DNA of 64,000 bases, from NCBI RefSeq assembly GCF_002846365.1, contig NZ_PJMW01000004.1, positions 62,001-126,000 on the forward strand, read 5' to 3'. Positions within the stretch are counted from its first letter, which is position 1; each line of letters opens with the position of its first letter. This DNA is from Nocardia fluminea (GTDB taxonomy: Bacteria > Actinomycetota > Actinomycetes > Mycobacteriales > Mycobacteriaceae). Positions 15,819 to 26,054 of this stretch are shown here, piece by piece. A program made the position numbers and the translations under genes. The notes below the pieces were generated by a model. The model was not told the origin of the DNA, did not search any database, and saw nothing but the letters and a program-made list of their open reading frames with translations.

Positions 15819-18328
15819 AGCGGCAGGCCCGCCTCGATCCAGTTGTAGGCCTGGATCTTTCGGGACTCGGGATCGTTGACCACCTGGTTGATGAGGTCGT
15901 TGATCTGATCGGTGGACAGCGGGTAGCCGTAATGTTCGGCCGCGCCCGCCGACGCCCACAGGGAAGCGAACAGGCCGGGCCCACCGAGCAGGTGCGACAG
16001 CGCGGTGGCGACCTCGTCGACCGTCTCGAGGACGCCGTGGACCAGGGCGATCGCGATGTCTTCGTCGCCGGGCGGCATGCCGGGGGCCAGCGCACCGGAC
16101 TCGACGGCGCGCTGGGCCAGCCACGCACGCGGGACCAGCGGGCTCGGGCCGATGGCGTCGCCGAGATAGTAGCGCCATTCGCCGGGGTTGCCCTGGTCGA
16201 AGGCGTGGATGTAGAAGGTGCGGGTGAGCGCCCACAGGGCGATGTAGCGCAGGGCGAGCTGTTCGGGACCGAGCAGCGCGTCGGGGCCTTCGACGCGGTC
16301 GCGCTCCAGCAGGTTCCACGCGAAGCGGAACCAGACCTGCTCGGAGTTGCCGACCCAGGTGGCGGGCAGACGGTCGGCAAGGGGGGCGAGATCGCCGACC
16401 GGGCCGTCGATGCCCGCGTCGCCGGAGGCTTCCACGCGCAGGTTGTCGACGTAACCGCGCAGGGCGTCGACGGAGGTGAACACCGCGTAGCCCAGCTGGG
16501 CGAAGCGGGTGAGATCCGCATTGGACGGCTCGAGCACGAGCACCACCGGCATGCCGACGCCCGGCTGCAAACCCTCGGGCCAAAAGGCTTCGGCGACAGC
16601 GAGTTCACGGCCGGTGACCGGGTCGGAGACCTCGCTGTCGAGCAGCGGGAAGCCGAAGCCGTCGGCGACGAGGTCGTCGACGAGCGCATTGACCTGGTCC
16701 ACCGCGGGATCGCCGATGGTCACCCCGGCGACACCCACTGTGAGCAGGGTCGGGCGGTGCAGCTTGCCGGTGCGCAGCTTTTCGAGGAAGGCGTCCGCCG
16801 AGGCGGAGAGCATCTTGCGGCGGGCCCGCAGGAACTCGCGGTAGTTCTCCACCCGCCACAGCGACGGATCGGTCGGAATCCACTGCGAGGCGAGCGCACC
16901 CGGGTTGCGGCGTTCCACCTCGGCGAAGTAGTCGGCGGGCTCACGCTCGCCGAGTTCGGCCTCGGAGCCGGGACTGAGGAAGCAGAAGTTGGCGATCGCG
17001 TTGATCTCGTTGCGTTCGTAACCGGCATCGCGCAGCAGGGTTTTCGGGAACAGGTAGTGCACCTGCACCGGGGTGCGCTCACCGACCTGCTCGATGCCCA
17101 GCACCGAGCCGGTGCCGAGATCGCGGGAACCGTCGACGCGGGTGAGCATGTACAGCAGCGGATAGAACCGGGAACCGCGCGTGGCACCGGCGAAATCGTC
17201 GGCGCACAGGTCGAGCGAGCCACCGCGCAGCCGTTCCAGCGAACCGATCAGCGCGTTGATACCGCCGCGTTCGAGCGTGTCGTAGTCCTGTTGCAGGAAC
17301 GTCTCGGTGGAGCCGCTGAACCGGCCCCAGAGCGCGGAATGCACGTACCAGTACAGCACCCGGTCGCGGTGCAGATCGTCGTCGAAGCGGCCGCCGTTGA
17401 GGAACAGCAGGCGGGTGATCACGGGAATGGCGTAGCGCCCCATCAGGACCCGGTCGTGGTCGAGGCCGAGGCGGCCCGCCACCGTGTCGAGGAAAGTGTC
17501 GACCTGCTCGGTGGTGGCCACCAGGGCCTGCTCGAATTCCGCGGGCGCCAGATCGCCGAGCGCGTCGAAGTGCGCGCGTCCGTTGCCCACGGCGATCACG
17601 TTGCGCAGCAGCCAGTCCAGGGTGAAGGTGTAGCCGTCTTTGTCCCAGCGGATCAGATGGTCGCGCAGGTTGCCGCGGGCCTGCGGCCACTGCGCGCACA
17701 GGGTGGCCAGCGCGAGGTCGCCTTTGGAGAGTTTGGTACCACCGGAGTTGACGCGGTTGAAGATGTCGACCACCTCGTCGACCGTGCGATCCGATCCGGT
17801 GATGGTCTCGACATTGAACTCGCGGTTGGCGACCTCGCGAACCTTGTTCAGCCGATCGAGATAGAGGGCAAGGGTTTCCGGCGACTCGTCGGGGAACCTG
17901 GACAGGTAGTGCATCGGGCCCTGGGCGAACAGTTCGGTGATGTCGATCCAGGCGGGCGCGGTGTCGCGGCCGGGCACCTGGAATTCGAAGAGTTCACGTT
18001 CGACATCGAAATGCAGACCGGTGAACGCGATCTCGTCGCCTTCGAAAAAGGACGGCGCTGTCCCGCGCATGATCCCGTAGAGCGTGGTGATGCGCTGCTG
18101 CCCGTCGAGCAGCAACTGGCGCAGCCCCGAGCCGGTCGTCGACCCGCGTACCGCGATCTCCTCGGACCCGGTCTCCCACACCAGCAACCCACCGACCGGA
18201 TACCCGAGATACAGCGACCGCATGAGTCCACGCACCTGGTCGCGGTTCCACACGTAGCCGCGCTGGAATTCGGGCAGCAGCACAGCACCGGAGTCGATCT
18301 GGTCGAGCAGGGTGGACAGACGTGTCAC
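15815..18328 (-). CDS. DUF262 (GmrSD-type) protein with HNH-like region and long C-terminal extension
   Basis: An 837-residue protein. The N-terminal DUF262 ParB/sulfiredoxin-like domain carries LLPEFQRGYVWNRDQV and the signature LLLDGQQRITTL (DGQQR at 75-79), as in the GmrS part of type IV restriction enzymes. A region near residue 420 reads VHYLFPKTLL with later N-x-INAIANF, reminiscent of the DUF1524 His-Me finger, but the canonical His-Ile-x-Pro is altered. About 300 further residues have no recognised domain. GTG 18328 is chosen (GAAAGG upstream, and homologues begin TRLSTLLDQID); the frame is open to 18394. The related GmrSD enzymes cut modified DNA, so a defence role is possible but unproven. 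Confidence 0.75.
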   Translation of the reverse strand: MTRLSTLLDQIDSGAVLLPEFQRGYVWNRDQVRGLMRSLYLGYPVGGLLVWETGSEEIAVRGSTTGSGLRQLLLDGQQRITTLYGIMRGTAPSFFEGDEIAFTGLHFDVERELFEFQVPGRDTAPAWIDITELFAQGPMHYLSRFPDESPETLALYLDRLNKVREVANREFNVETITGSDRTVDEVVDIFNRVNSGGTKLSKGDLALATLCAQWPQARGNLRDHLIRWDKDGYTFTLDWLLRNVIAVGNGRAHFDALGDLAPAEFEQALVATTEQVDTFLDTVAGRLGLDHDRVLMGRYAIPVITRLLFLNGGRFDDDLHRDRVLYWYVHSALWGRFSGSTETFLQQDYDTLERGGINALIGSLERLRGGSLDLCADDFAGATRGSRFYPLLYMLTRVDGSRDLGTGSVLGIEQVGERTPVQVHYLFPKTLLRDAGYERNEINAIANFCFLSPGSEAELGEREPADYFAEVERRNPGALASQWIPTDPSLWRVENYREFLRARRKMLSASADAFLEKLRTGKLHRPTLLTVGVAGVTIGDPAVDQVNALVDDLVADGFGFPLLDSEVSDPVTGRELAVAEAFWPEGLQPGVGMPVVLVLEPSNADLTRFAQLGYAVFTSVDALRGYVDNLRVEASGDAGIDGPVGDLAPLADRLPATWVGNSEQVWFRFAWNLLERDRVEGPDALLGPEQLALRYIALWALTRTFYIHAFDQGNPGEWRYYLGDAIGPSPLVPRAWLAQRAVESGALAPGMPPGDEDIAIALVHGVLETVDEVATALSHLLGGPGLFASLWASAGAAEHYGYPLSTDQINDLINQVVNDPESRKIQAYNWIEAGLPL

Positions 18329-18431
18329 GGCAGCCTTTCGATCGAGATCCGGTGGCAGACAAGCGCCCCATCGTTGCACGAATCGTACCGACACATCCCG
18401 ACATGCCAGCGGCCGAACGGAACTGGCGCGA

Positions 18432-19454
18432 CTACTGCTTCCCGGACACCGCGGCCCGGAAGGCGTCCGAAGCGTAGAAGGGAGCCAATCGGCGACGCAG
18501 CACGGTGTCGAGATAGCCGCGCTCGTCGAGTTCCTCGAGGATCGGCGGGCCGAAACGCAGCGCCTCCTCGATCATGTCCGCGCGCTCGACGCCCAGGTCA
18601 GCGAGCAGTTCGGCAAGGGGGGTGTCGCCGTATTTGTCGAAGACGTGGTCCACACCCTCATCGAGCAGAGCGTGGAAGTAGTCGGTTTCGCGGAAGGTGC
18701 GCCAGAATTCGAAGACGAGCACGACGATGTCCTCGACATCGTCGGCCGAGACCAGATCACGAAATGATCCGACCGCGTCGCCGGTGTGTTTGCGCCAGGT
18801 CTCGCGGGCGCTGTCGAGCAAGACCTCGTCGGCGTCACTGCTGTTGCCGCGCAACACGAATCGCGCGCCGGTGCGGGTGAGCTTGCCGACTCCGTTCTCG
18901 ATCGCGGGCATCGCGGGTTCGGCCAGCCGCGACAGCGCGCCGCGCAAAGATCGGGCGAGGCCGCCGCCTTCGGCGTGCAAACCGTCGTCGACGGCGGTGA
19001 CCACCGCGCGCTGGACCGCCTCGACGCACGCGTCGACGGTCACCGGGCTGTTGAGCACCAGGCGCACCAGCCGGTGGGTGAGATCCAGATCGGCGACGCC
19101 GTCGACCAGCTCGTCGAAGCGGCGGGTGTCGACCAGCTCACCGACCTCGATCTCGTCGTTGGCGCGATGGTTGTACAAGCGGGTGGCGATCTCACCGACG
19201 AGTTCGGGAATCGCGCCCTCGACGGGAACCTGCACGGCGAACTTGAGCGCGACCGCCTTGATCTGCTCCCGGGTCACCGCCTCGGCGAGGGTCAGCCGCG
19301 CGGCCTCGTCGAGCGCGCCGTCGATCTCCTCGGTGACGAACTCGAGAAAGCCGGCGGGCTCGCGCAACTGCTGCTTGGTGAACGCGACGTGTGCGTCGAG
19401 CACGCGCATAGCCAGGTCGACGTGTCCGCCGTGCCCCTCGTTCATCTCACCCAT
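18432..19454 (-). CDS. Conserved hypothetical helical protein
   Basis: A 340-residue acidic, almost entirely helical protein without signal peptide, membrane segment or recognised catalytic motif. It is rich in Asp, Glu, Arg and Leu, and the centre has VFEFWRTFRETDYFHALLDEGVDHVF. It lies upstream of the DUF262 gene on the same strand, 103 bases apart. It is divergent from cspA. The start at 19454 is chosen because CAATCT lies seven bases upstream (leaderless pattern); the next ATG at 19445 is an alternative. I do not recognise the family. Confidence 0.7.
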   Translation of the reverse strand: MGEMNEGHGGHVDLAMRVLDAHVAFTKQQLREPAGFLEFVTEEIDGALDEAARLTLAEAVTREQIKAVALKFAVQVPVEGAIPELVGEIATRLYNHRANDEIEVGELVDTRRFDELVDGVADLDLTHRLVRLVLNSPVTVDACVEAVQRAVVTAVDDGLHAEGGGLARSLRGALSRLAEPAMPAIENGVGKLTRTGARFVLRGNSSDADEVLLDSARETWRKHTGDAVGSFRDLVSADDVEDIVVLVFEFWRTFRETDYFHALLDEGVDHVFDKYGDTPLAELLADLGVERADMIEEALRFGPPILEELDERGYLDTVLRRRLAPFYASDAFRAAVSGKQ

Positions 19455-19675
19455 ACCGCCCAGATTGGCACAGTCCTCGACGTGATGTGAAAGGGGTGCG
19501 CGCATTGGTCACCGACCCTCGCGACACGCCGGTTTTCCACCACATACTCAGCCCACATCGCGCTATGACAGAACGCAAGGCGCGGTTTTCTGGCGAGTAT
19601 GGCATACTGGGTTGCTGAGACTGGGCTGATCGCAAGTGATCGCCATGGCTCACCTACGGAAAAGACTTTTAAAAC

Positions 19676-19879
19676 ATGACTCAAGGCACCGTCAAGTGGT
19701 TCAACGGCGAAAAGGGCTTCGGCTTCATCGCCCAAGACGGAGGCGGCCCCGACGTCTTCGTTCACTACTCGGCTATCGGCGGCTCGGGCTTCAAGTCCCT
19801 CGAAGAGGGACAGCGGGTGGAGTTCGAGGTCGGTCAGGGCCAGAAGGGCCCCCAGGCCCAGGACGTCCGCGCCATCTGA
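19676..19879 (+). CDS. cspA: Cold-shock protein CspA-type
   Basis: A 67-residue cold-shock-domain protein binding single-stranded RNA or DNA. RNP1 KGFGFI and RNP2 DVFVH are intact ([15 protein letters not shown]). It acts as an RNA chaperone in the cytosol. A leader of roughly 60 bases precedes the ATG, with the heptamer TGATCGC repeated at 19627-19633 and 19637-19643. The leader may matter for temperature control, as in other csp mRNAs, but that is inference. A strong rho-independent terminator follows at 19900-19927. Confidence 0.95.
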   Translation: MTQGTVKWFNGEKGFGFIAQDGGGPDVFVHYSAIGGSGFKSLEEGQRVEFEVGQGQKGPQAQDVRAI

Positions 19880-19899
19880 TTTCGGCGTGAACTGAAGTT

Positions 19900-19927
19900 G
19901 CCCCGCACCAGTGGTGCGGGGCTTTTT
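19900..19927 (+). terminator. Rho-independent terminator of cspA
   Basis: A ten-bp GC stem (19900-19909 with 19913-19922), three-base loop and TTTTT tail. It ends 10 bases before the glnE stop codon on the other strand. Confidence 0.92.
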
Positions 19928-19937
19928 CATGCCCGGA

Positions 19938-22900
19938 CTATCCCCCGAACACGCGCTCGACGACGGCCTTCGCGCGACGGGTGATGCGCATGTAGGTGTC
20001 GAGGAACTCGCTGCCGTCGTCGTTGGGCCAGCCGGCTACTCGGGCCACCGCCGAGAGCAGCTGGCCCGGGCCGGGGAGTTGGTCGGTCGGTTTGCCCTTG
20101 ACCAGGACGAGCGCGTTGCGGGCCGCGGTGGCGGTGATCCACGATTCCCGCAGCAGCGCGACGTCGTCGGGTTCGAGGATGCCCTCGGCTTCGATCACGT
20201 CGAGCGATTGCAGAGTCGAGGTGTTGTGCAGTGCGGGTATCTCGTGCGCGTGCCGCAGTTGCAGCAGCTGCACGGTCCATTCGATGTCGGCCAGGCCGCC
20301 GCGGCCCAGTTTGGTGTGGGTGGCCGGGTTGGCGCCGCGCGGAAGACGTTCGGAGTCGACCCGCGCCTTGATACGGCGGATCTCGCGCACCGATTCCTCC
20401 GAGACCCCGCCCGCCGGATAGCGGATCGGATCGATGACGTGCAGGAAGCGCACACCCAGATCCTGATCGCCCGCCACCTGGTGGGCGCGCAGCAGTGCCT
20501 GCATCTCCCACGGCTGCGCCCACTGCGTGTAGTAGGCCTGATAAGCCGCCAGCGTGCGCACCAGGGCACCGTTGCGGCCCTCGGGGCGCAGGCCCGCGTC
20601 GACCTGCAGCGGCGGGTCGACGCTCGGCGCCCCGAGGAGCCGCTGGACCTTCTCGGCGATCCCGTTGGCCCACTTCACGGCCGCGGCCTCGTCCTCGCCG
20701 GGGCGCGGATCGCAGACGAACAGCACATCGGCGTCGGAGCCGTAGCCCAGTTCCATACCGCCGAGCCTGCCCATGCCGATCACCGCGAAGTCGGCGGGCG
20801 CGGGTGCTGCGCGTTCGGCCTCCGAAGCGCGGATGACCGCGCTCAGTGCCGCCTCGAGCACAGCGACCCACACCGACGACAGCGCCGCGCACACCTGCGG
20901 GACATCCAGCATGCCGAGCACATCCGCCGAGGCGACCCGGGCCAGTTCGTGGCGGCGCAGTGAACGTGCCGCCGCGACAGCGCGTTTCGGGTCGTCGTAG
21001 CGGGCGGCCGCGGTCTGCATGCCGCGGGCCACGTCTTCGGGATTCGTGCTGAGCAGCTGCGGACCGCCGGGTCCGTCGGCGTACATGCGGATGGTGTCGG
21101 GGGCGTTGATCAGCAGATCGGGCAGGTACTCCGAGGAGCCGAGCACGATCATCAGACGCTGAGCGACCGCACCCTCGTCGCGCAGGACGCGCAGGAACCA
21201 GATCTGGTCGTCGAGTCCCTCCGACACCCGGCGGTACGCGAGCAGCCCGGCGTCGGGATTCGGTGTGTCACCGAGCCATTCGAGCAGCGTCGGCAGCAGC
21301 AGTGCCTGGATGCGGCCCTTGCGCGAGACGCCGCCGGTGAGCGCCTTGAGATGGCCGAGCGCGTTGGCCGGTGCGCCGTAGCCGAGGGCCGCGAGCTGGC
21401 GGACGGCGGCGTCGGGGCTCAGGCGCAGCGCGTCGGAATCCATCCGGGCGACCGCGTCCAGCAGCGGGCGGTAGAACAGTTTCGCGTGCAGCCGGCGGAC
21501 TCGCACGGCGTTGCGGCGGATGTCGGTGTCGAGCACGCCGACCGCGTCCTGGCGGCCGTCGGGCCGGATGTGGGCGGCGCGGGCCAGCCAGCGCATGCCC
21601 TCCTCGTCGTCGGCCGCGGGCAGGGTGTGGGTGCGCTTGAGCCGCTGCAATTGCAGGCGATGTTCGAGCAGGCGCAGGAATTCGTAGGAGGCGGTGAGGT
21701 TGGCCGCGTCCTCACGGCCGACGTAGCCGCCCGCGGCCAGGGCCGTGAGCGCCTCGACGGTATTGGTCACGTGCAGCGCCTCGTCGACCCTGCCGTGCAC
21801 CAATTGCAGGAGCTGCACGGCGAATTCGACATCGCGCAGGCTGCCCGCGCCGAGCTTGAGTTCGCGCTCACGCATGTCGGCGGGTACCAGATCCTCGACC
21901 CGGCGGCGCATGGCCTGAACGTCGGCGACGAAGTCGGGGCGTTCCGACGCGGTCCAGACCATCGGCATCAGCGCGTCGCGGTACTGCTTGCCGAGTTCCA
22001 GATCGCCGGTCATCGGCCGGTTCTTCAGCAGTGCCTGGAACTCCCAGGTGCGCGCCCACCGTTTGTAGTAGGCGAGGTGGGAGTCGAGGGTGCGCACCAG
22101 CGCGCCTGCTTTGCCCTCGGGGCGCAGAGCGGCGTCGACCTCGAAGAAGGCCGAGCTCGCGACGCTCATCATCTCCGCGGCGAGCCGGGTCGCGGTCGCG
22201 TCGGCCGGTTCGGCGACGAACACCACGTCGACATCGCTGACGTAGTTCAGTTCTCGCGCACCGCATTTGCCCATCGCGATCACCGCGAGACGCACCGGCA
22301 CCGGCCCGTTCTTGCACACCCTGGCCACCGCGACCGACAGGGCGGCGGTGAGCGCGGCATCGGCCAGGTCCGACAGATGCTTGCCGACCAGCAGGTACGG
22401 CGGCACCGGTTCGTTCTCGACCGTGGAGGCGAGGTCGACCGCGGCCAGCAGCATCAGCTGGTCGCGATACCTGCCGCGCAGCAGCGCGACCGCCTCCGGG
22501 CCCGCGATCCCGGCGCGGAACAGCATCGGTCCCGCGTTGGGTCCGGTCTCCGGCACCGCGTCGACGGCGTCGAGCAGATCGGCGATCAGCTCGTCACGAC
22601 GGGGAAGTTCGTTCTCGCGCAGCACTTTCCATGCCGCCGGGACAGCGACCAGATGGTCACCGAACGCCGTCGACGAGCCCAGCAGACCGAACAGCCTGCC
22701 GCGCAACGTGGTGTCGGAACGGATCGCCGAATCCAGTTCGGGCCATCCGTCTTCCAGAGATTCACGTAGCCGAACGAGCGTGGACAGGGCGAGGTCGGCA
22801 TCGGGCGAACGCGAGAGCGCCCAGAGCACCGGCACCCCGTCGACGTTGTCCCAGCCGAGTTGGTGCAGCGAGGCCGCCGCTGTCGGTTCGAGTAAACCGA

Positions 22901-22949
22901 GCCGGCCGACGCCGGGTACAGCGGAGCGGGCAGTCGGTGGCCGGACCAT
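19938..22949 (-). CDS. glnE: Bifunctional glutamine synthetase adenylyltransferase/deadenylylase
   Basis: Adenylylates and deadenylylates GlnA1 (on Tyr406 here), switching the enzyme off and on with nitrogen status. It is 1003 residues, the normal length. Two nucleotidyltransferase domains are present. The N-terminal adenylyl-removase has [18 protein letters not shown] (residues ~227-245). The C-terminal adenylyltransferase has [19 protein letters not shown] (around 720-745). Helical GlnD/PII-responsive linkers lie between and after. The ATG at 22949 is seven bases after TAACTT, so the message is probably leaderless. It lies directly downstream of glnA2 (35-base gap), as in Mycobacterium. Confidence 0.97.
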   Translation of the reverse strand: MVRPPTARSAVPGVGRLGLLEPTAAASLHQLGWDNVDGVPVLWALSRSPDADLALSTLVRLRESLEDGWPELDSAIRSDTTLRGRLFGLLGSSTAFGDHLVAVPAAWKVLRENELPRRDELIADLLDAVDAVPETGPNAGPMLFRAGIAGPEAVALLRGRYRDQLMLLAAVDLASTVENEPVPPYLLVGKHLSDLADAALTAALSVAVARVCKNGPVPVRLAVIAMGKCGARELNYVSDVDVVFVAEPADATATRLAAEMMSVASSAFFEVDAALRPEGKAGALVRTLDSHLAYYKRWARTWEFQALLKNRPMTGDLELGKQYRDALMPMVWTASERPDFVADVQAMRRRVEDLVPADMRERELKLGAGSLRDVEFAVQLLQLVHGRVDEALHVTNTVEALTALAAGGYVGREDAANLTASYEFLRLLEHRLQLQRLKRTHTLPAADDEEGMRWLARAAHIRPDGRQDAVGVLDTDIRRNAVRVRRLHAKLFYRPLLDAVARMDSDALRLSPDAAVRQLAALGYGAPANALGHLKALTGGVSRKGRIQALLLPTLLEWLGDTPNPDAGLLAYRRVSEGLDDQIWFLRVLRDEGAVAQRLMIVLGSSEYLPDLLINAPDTIRMYADGPGGPQLLSTNPEDVARGMQTAAARYDDPKRAVAAARSLRRHELARVASADVLGMLDVPQVCAALSSVWVAVLEAALSAVIRASEAERAAPAPADFAVIGMGRLGGMELGYGSDADVLFVCDPRPGEDEAAAVKWANGIAEKVQRLLGAPSVDPPLQVDAGLRPEGRNGALVRTLAAYQAYYTQWAQPWEMQALLRAHQVAGDQDLGVRFLHVIDPIRYPAGGVSEESVREIRRIKARVDSERLPRGANPATHTKLGRGGLADIEWTVQLLQLRHAHEIPALHNTSTLQSLDVIEAEGILEPDDVALLRESWITATAARNALVLVKGKPTDQLPGPGQLLSAVARVAGWPNDDGSEFLDTYMRITRRAKAVVERVFGG

Positions 22950-22962
22950 AAAGCCTAAGTTA
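22947..22962 (-). promoter_or_regulatory. -10 box and leaderless start of glnE
   Basis: On the minus strand TAACTT (22957-22962) is followed by seven bases and the ATG at 22949-22947. There is no ribosome site. This suggests an internal promoter giving glnE its own leaderless message within the glnA2-glnE pair. Confidence 0.55.
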
Positions 22963-22984
22963 CAGGGTCGGCCACCGTGTCATC

Positions 22985-24325
22985 TCACAAGCTCAGGTAT
23001 TCCTTCAGCTCCCACGGAGTGACCTGCGAGCGGTAATCGGCCCATTCCCGGCGCTTGTTGCGCAGGAAGAAGTCGAAGACGTGTTCGCCGAGGGTTTCGG
23101 CGACCAGCTCCGAGCGCTCCATCGCCTGCAGGGCCTCGTCGAGGGTGCCGGGCAGGGTGCGGAAGCCCATCGCGCGACGCTCGGCGTCGGTCAGCGACCA
23201 CACGTCGTCCTCGGCCTCGGGGGGCAGCGTGTAGCCCTTCTCGATGCCGCGCAGACCCGCGGCCAGCAGCACCGCGAAGGTCAGGTACGGGTTGCAGGCC
23301 GAATCAGGGCTGCGGATCTCGACGCGACGCGAAGACGACTTGTTCGGGGTGTACATCGGCACCCGCACCAGCGCCGACCGGTTGGACCGGCCCCACGAGG
23401 CCGCGGTCGGGGCCTCTCCGCCGTGGATCAGGCGCTTGTAGGAGTTGACCCACTGGTTGGTGATCGCGCTGATCTCGGGGGCGTGTTCGAGGATGCCCGC
23501 GATGAACGAGCGCGCGGTGCCCGAGAGGTTGTTGGGATCGTCGGGATCGGCGAAGGCGTTGTTCTCACCCTCGAACAGGCTCATGTGGGTGTGCATGGCC
23601 GAGCCGGGGTACTGGGAGAACGGCTTGGGCATGAACGTCGCGCGCACGCCCTCGTCGATCGCCACCTCTTTGATCAGGTAGCGGAAGGTCATCACGTTGT
23701 CGGCCATCGAGAGCGCGTCGGCGTAGCGCAGGTCGATCTCCTGCTGGCCGGGGGCGCCCTCGTGGTGGCTGAACTCGACCGAGATGCCCATCGATTCGAG
23801 CGAGTCGATGGCGTGGCGGCGGAAGTTCGGCGCCGCGTCGTGCACGGCCTGGTCGAAGAAGCCGCCGTTGTCGGCCGGGGTCGGCTGGTAGCCGTCCTTC
23901 AGATTGTTCTCCAGCAGGAAGAACTCGATCTCGGGATGCACGTAGCAGCTGAAGCCCGCGTCGGCGGCCTTGTTGAGCTGACGGCGCAGCACGTGGCGCG
24001 GGTCGGCCCAGGACGGCGAACCGTCGGGCATGGTGATGTCGCAGAACATCCGCGCCGAGTGCTGGTGGCCCTTGGAGCTGGCCCATGGCAGCACCTGGAA
24101 GGTCGACGGATCGGGCCGCGCCACCATGTCCGCCTCGGACACGCGCGCGAAGCCTTCGATGGCAGAGCCGTCGAAGCCGATGCCCTCCTCGAAGGCGCCT
24201 TCGAGCTCGGCGGGGGCGATGGCGACGGACTTGAGGTAGCCCAGCACATCGGTGAACCAGAGACGGACGAAGCGGATATCCCGCTCTTCGAGCGTCCGCA
24301 GCACGAATTCCTTCTGGCGATCCAT
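22985..24325 (-). CDS. glnA2: Glutamine synthetase type I, second copy (GlnA2)
   Basis: A 446-residue GSI enzyme, the length of mycobacterial GlnA2. It shows FDGSAIEGF, the metal-ligand glutamates in HPEIEFF and HHEGAPGQQEIDL, and NRSALVRVP. A tyrosine at the adenylylation position is present in KGYTLPPEAEDDV. GlnA2-type enzymes are conserved in Actinobacteria but are not the main ammonium-assimilating synthetase, and roles in D-glutamine or polyamine metabolism have been proposed for relatives. ATG 24325 is chosen over 24343 because TACGCT lies exactly seven bases upstream. It precedes glnE on the same strand. Confidence 0.95.
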   Translation of the reverse strand: MDRQKEFVLRTLEERDIRFVRLWFTDVLGYLKSVAIAPAELEGAFEEGIGFDGSAIEGFARVSEADMVARPDPSTFQVLPWASSKGHQHSARMFCDITMPDGSPSWADPRHVLRRQLNKAADAGFSCYVHPEIEFFLLENNLKDGYQPTPADNGGFFDQAVHDAAPNFRRHAIDSLESMGISVEFSHHEGAPGQQEIDLRYADALSMADNVMTFRYLIKEVAIDEGVRATFMPKPFSQYPGSAMHTHMSLFEGENNAFADPDDPNNLSGTARSFIAGILEHAPEISAITNQWVNSYKRLIHGGEAPTAASWGRSNRSALVRVPMYTPNKSSSRRVEIRSPDSACNPYLTFAVLLAAGLRGIEKGYTLPPEAEDDVWSLTDAERRAMGFRTLPGTLDEALQAMERSELVAETLGEHVFDFFLRNKRREWADYRSQVTPWELKEYLSL

Positions 24326-24338
24326 ACCGGCGAGCGTA
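24323..24338 (-). promoter_or_regulatory. -10 box and leaderless start of glnA2
   Basis: Minus-strand TACGCT (24333-24338), seven bases, then ATG (24325-24323). This decides the start against the upstream in-frame start at 24343, whose codons contain the box. Confidence 0.6.
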
Positions 24339-24446
24339 AGCACCCGGCGTTAAATCCGTGTTACATACGGAGACGGGTTTGCGATCTCGTCACATCGTTC
24401 GCACATCTCACCGGCCACGACGGGGCGCGCTGAGAAGATGACGCGC

Positions 24447-25979
24447 TCAGCATGTGAGACCGGGTGCGGGCGTGGCGAGATCGACGAGGTAATCGATCAC
24501 CGCGGCGTCGAGGCACTGATCACCCGCGACGAGGGCGGCGGTGTGCCGGTTGCCGCGGAAGGTGATCAGGTCGGCGCCCAGCTGTGCGGCCAGGTCGACG
24601 CCGGCCTGATAGGGCGTAGCCGGGTCGTCGGTGGTGGAGACCACGACGGTGGGCGGCAGTCCAGGGGCGGAGACACGATGCGGGGTGCTGGTGTTGGGCA
24701 CCGGCCAGGCGGCGCACAGTTCCAGCGGGGCGGCGCCGGTGCCCTTGCCGTCGTCGAGGAACGGGGCGGCCTTGCGGTATTCGGTGTCCTGACGGCCCGT
24801 CACCGCGGGATCGGTGACGCGGGGATCGTCGACGCAGCGGATCGCGTTGAAGGCGTCCTGGGTGTTGGCGTAGGTGCCGTCCTGGCGGCGGCCGTCGTAC
24901 ATATCGGCCAGTTGCAGCAGGGTGTCACCGCTGCCCGCACGCAATTCGGTGAGGCCCTGGGTGAGGATCTGCCACAGATCGTCGCTGTAGAGGGCCTGCT
25001 GGACGCCGGTGATCGCGTCGTTGTAGCTGAGGCCGCGCGGATCGGCGGTCGGCGCGGGAGTTTTCTCCAGCGGCCCGACCAGCTCGCGGAAACGGATGAC
25101 GGCTTGGGCGGGATCGGTGCCGAGCGGGCAGTCGGCGTTCTTCGCGCAGTCGGTGGCGTAGGCGGTGAACACGCCCTGGAAGCCCGCCGCCTGACGCAGT
25201 GACTCTTGGACCGGGTCCTGCGAGGAATCCACCGCACCGTCGAGGACGAGCGCGCGCACGTTCTGTGGGTATTTCTCGGCGTAGGCCGAACCGAGGCGGG
25301 TGCCGTAGGAGTAGCCGAGGTAGCTCAGTTTCGCGTCACCCAGGACCGCCCGCATGACATCCATGTCCTGGATCACCTCGCGCGTACCGACGTGGCCGAG
25401 CAGGTCGATGCCGGAGCGCTGGGCGCAGCGGTCGGCGTACTCACGGTTGTCGGCCTCGGCCTCGGCGATCCCCGCCGGGGTGTTGTCGGTGGGCGGTTCG
25501 GCGCGTTCGGCGTCGGCCTGCTGCGGGGTGAGACAGACGATCGCGGGCAGCGACGAGCCGACACCGCGCGGATCGAACCCGACCCGATCGAACTTCTCCG
25601 CCAGTTCGGTGCGGTTGCCGACACCGACCATCGACAGGCCGGAGACGCCGGGCCCGCCGGGGTTCATCAGCAGCGAGCCGACCTTCTCGCCGGTGGCCGG
25701 GATGCGCGAGAGCGCGATCTGGGCTGTCGCACCGTCCGGGCGGGCGTAGTCGATCGGCACGGTGATCCGCGCGCACTCGGTTTTGGGTGGCAGCCGGTCC
25801 TCCGGGCTGCCGTAGCCCTCGCACGAGCCCCAAGCGATCTGCTGGTCGTAGAAGCTGTTCAGGCCCGCTGGGGATGGGGGCAGCTCAGCACGCGGTGCGC
25901 TGTCCCCGCCGGTACCGCAGCCGGTGACGATCAACGCAGAGACAGCGCCGAGGAGCACGACGAGCCGGCCTCGCTGCAC
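24447..25979 (-). CDS. caeA: Cell-envelope lipoprotein protease/esterase (CaeA/Hip1-like)
   Basis: A 510-residue alpha/beta hydrolase of the tripeptidyl-aminopeptidase/Tap type. The signal peptide ends in a lipobox (IVTGC), so it is anchored on the outer membrane face. Catalytic elements: the oxyanion region NPGGPGVSG, the nucleophile elbow LGYSYGTRLG, the Asp in STTDDPATP and the His in GNRHTA. The Tap-like C-terminal domain is complete. The mycobacterial counterpart next to glnA2 and panB (Rv2224c, Hip1/CaeA) processes envelope proteins and affects immune recognition. Mycobacterium has a tandem paralogue (Rv2223c) there; only one copy is present here. GTG 25979 is preferred, with AAAGGTGG seven bases upstream; GTG 26012 is in frame. 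Confidence 0.88.
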   Translation of the reverse strand: MQRGRLVVLLGAVSALIVTGCGTGGDSAPRAELPPSPAGLNSFYDQQIAWGSCEGYGSPEDRLPPKTECARITVPIDYARPDGATAQIALSRIPATGEKVGSLLMNPGGPGVSGLSMVGVGNRTELAEKFDRVGFDPRGVGSSLPAIVCLTPQQADAERAEPPTDNTPAGIAEAEADNREYADRCAQRSGIDLLGHVGTREVIQDMDVMRAVLGDAKLSYLGYSYGTRLGSAYAEKYPQNVRALVLDGAVDSSQDPVQESLRQAAGFQGVFTAYATDCAKNADCPLGTDPAQAVIRFRELVGPLEKTPAPTADPRGLSYNDAITGVQQALYSDDLWQILTQGLTELRAGSGDTLLQLADMYDGRRQDGTYANTQDAFNAIRCVDDPRVTDPAVTGRQDTEYRKAAPFLDDGKGTGAAPLELCAAWPVPNTSTPHRVSAPGLPPTVVVSTTDDPATPYQAGVDLAAQLGADLITFRGNRHTAALVAGDQCLDAAVIDYLVDLATPAPGLTC

Positions 25980-26054
25980 AGTGGGCCCACCTTTCCGCGC
26001 CCTGCGGCGCACACAATGCGCCCGGATGGGCTCACATCACGGTAACCGAACCGC

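Noticed and set aside
15815..19454. Calling the DUF262 gene and its upstream neighbour a defence system
   Set aside because: Only the DUF262 motif supports it. There is no mobile-element context or second defence gene, so it stays a hypothesis.
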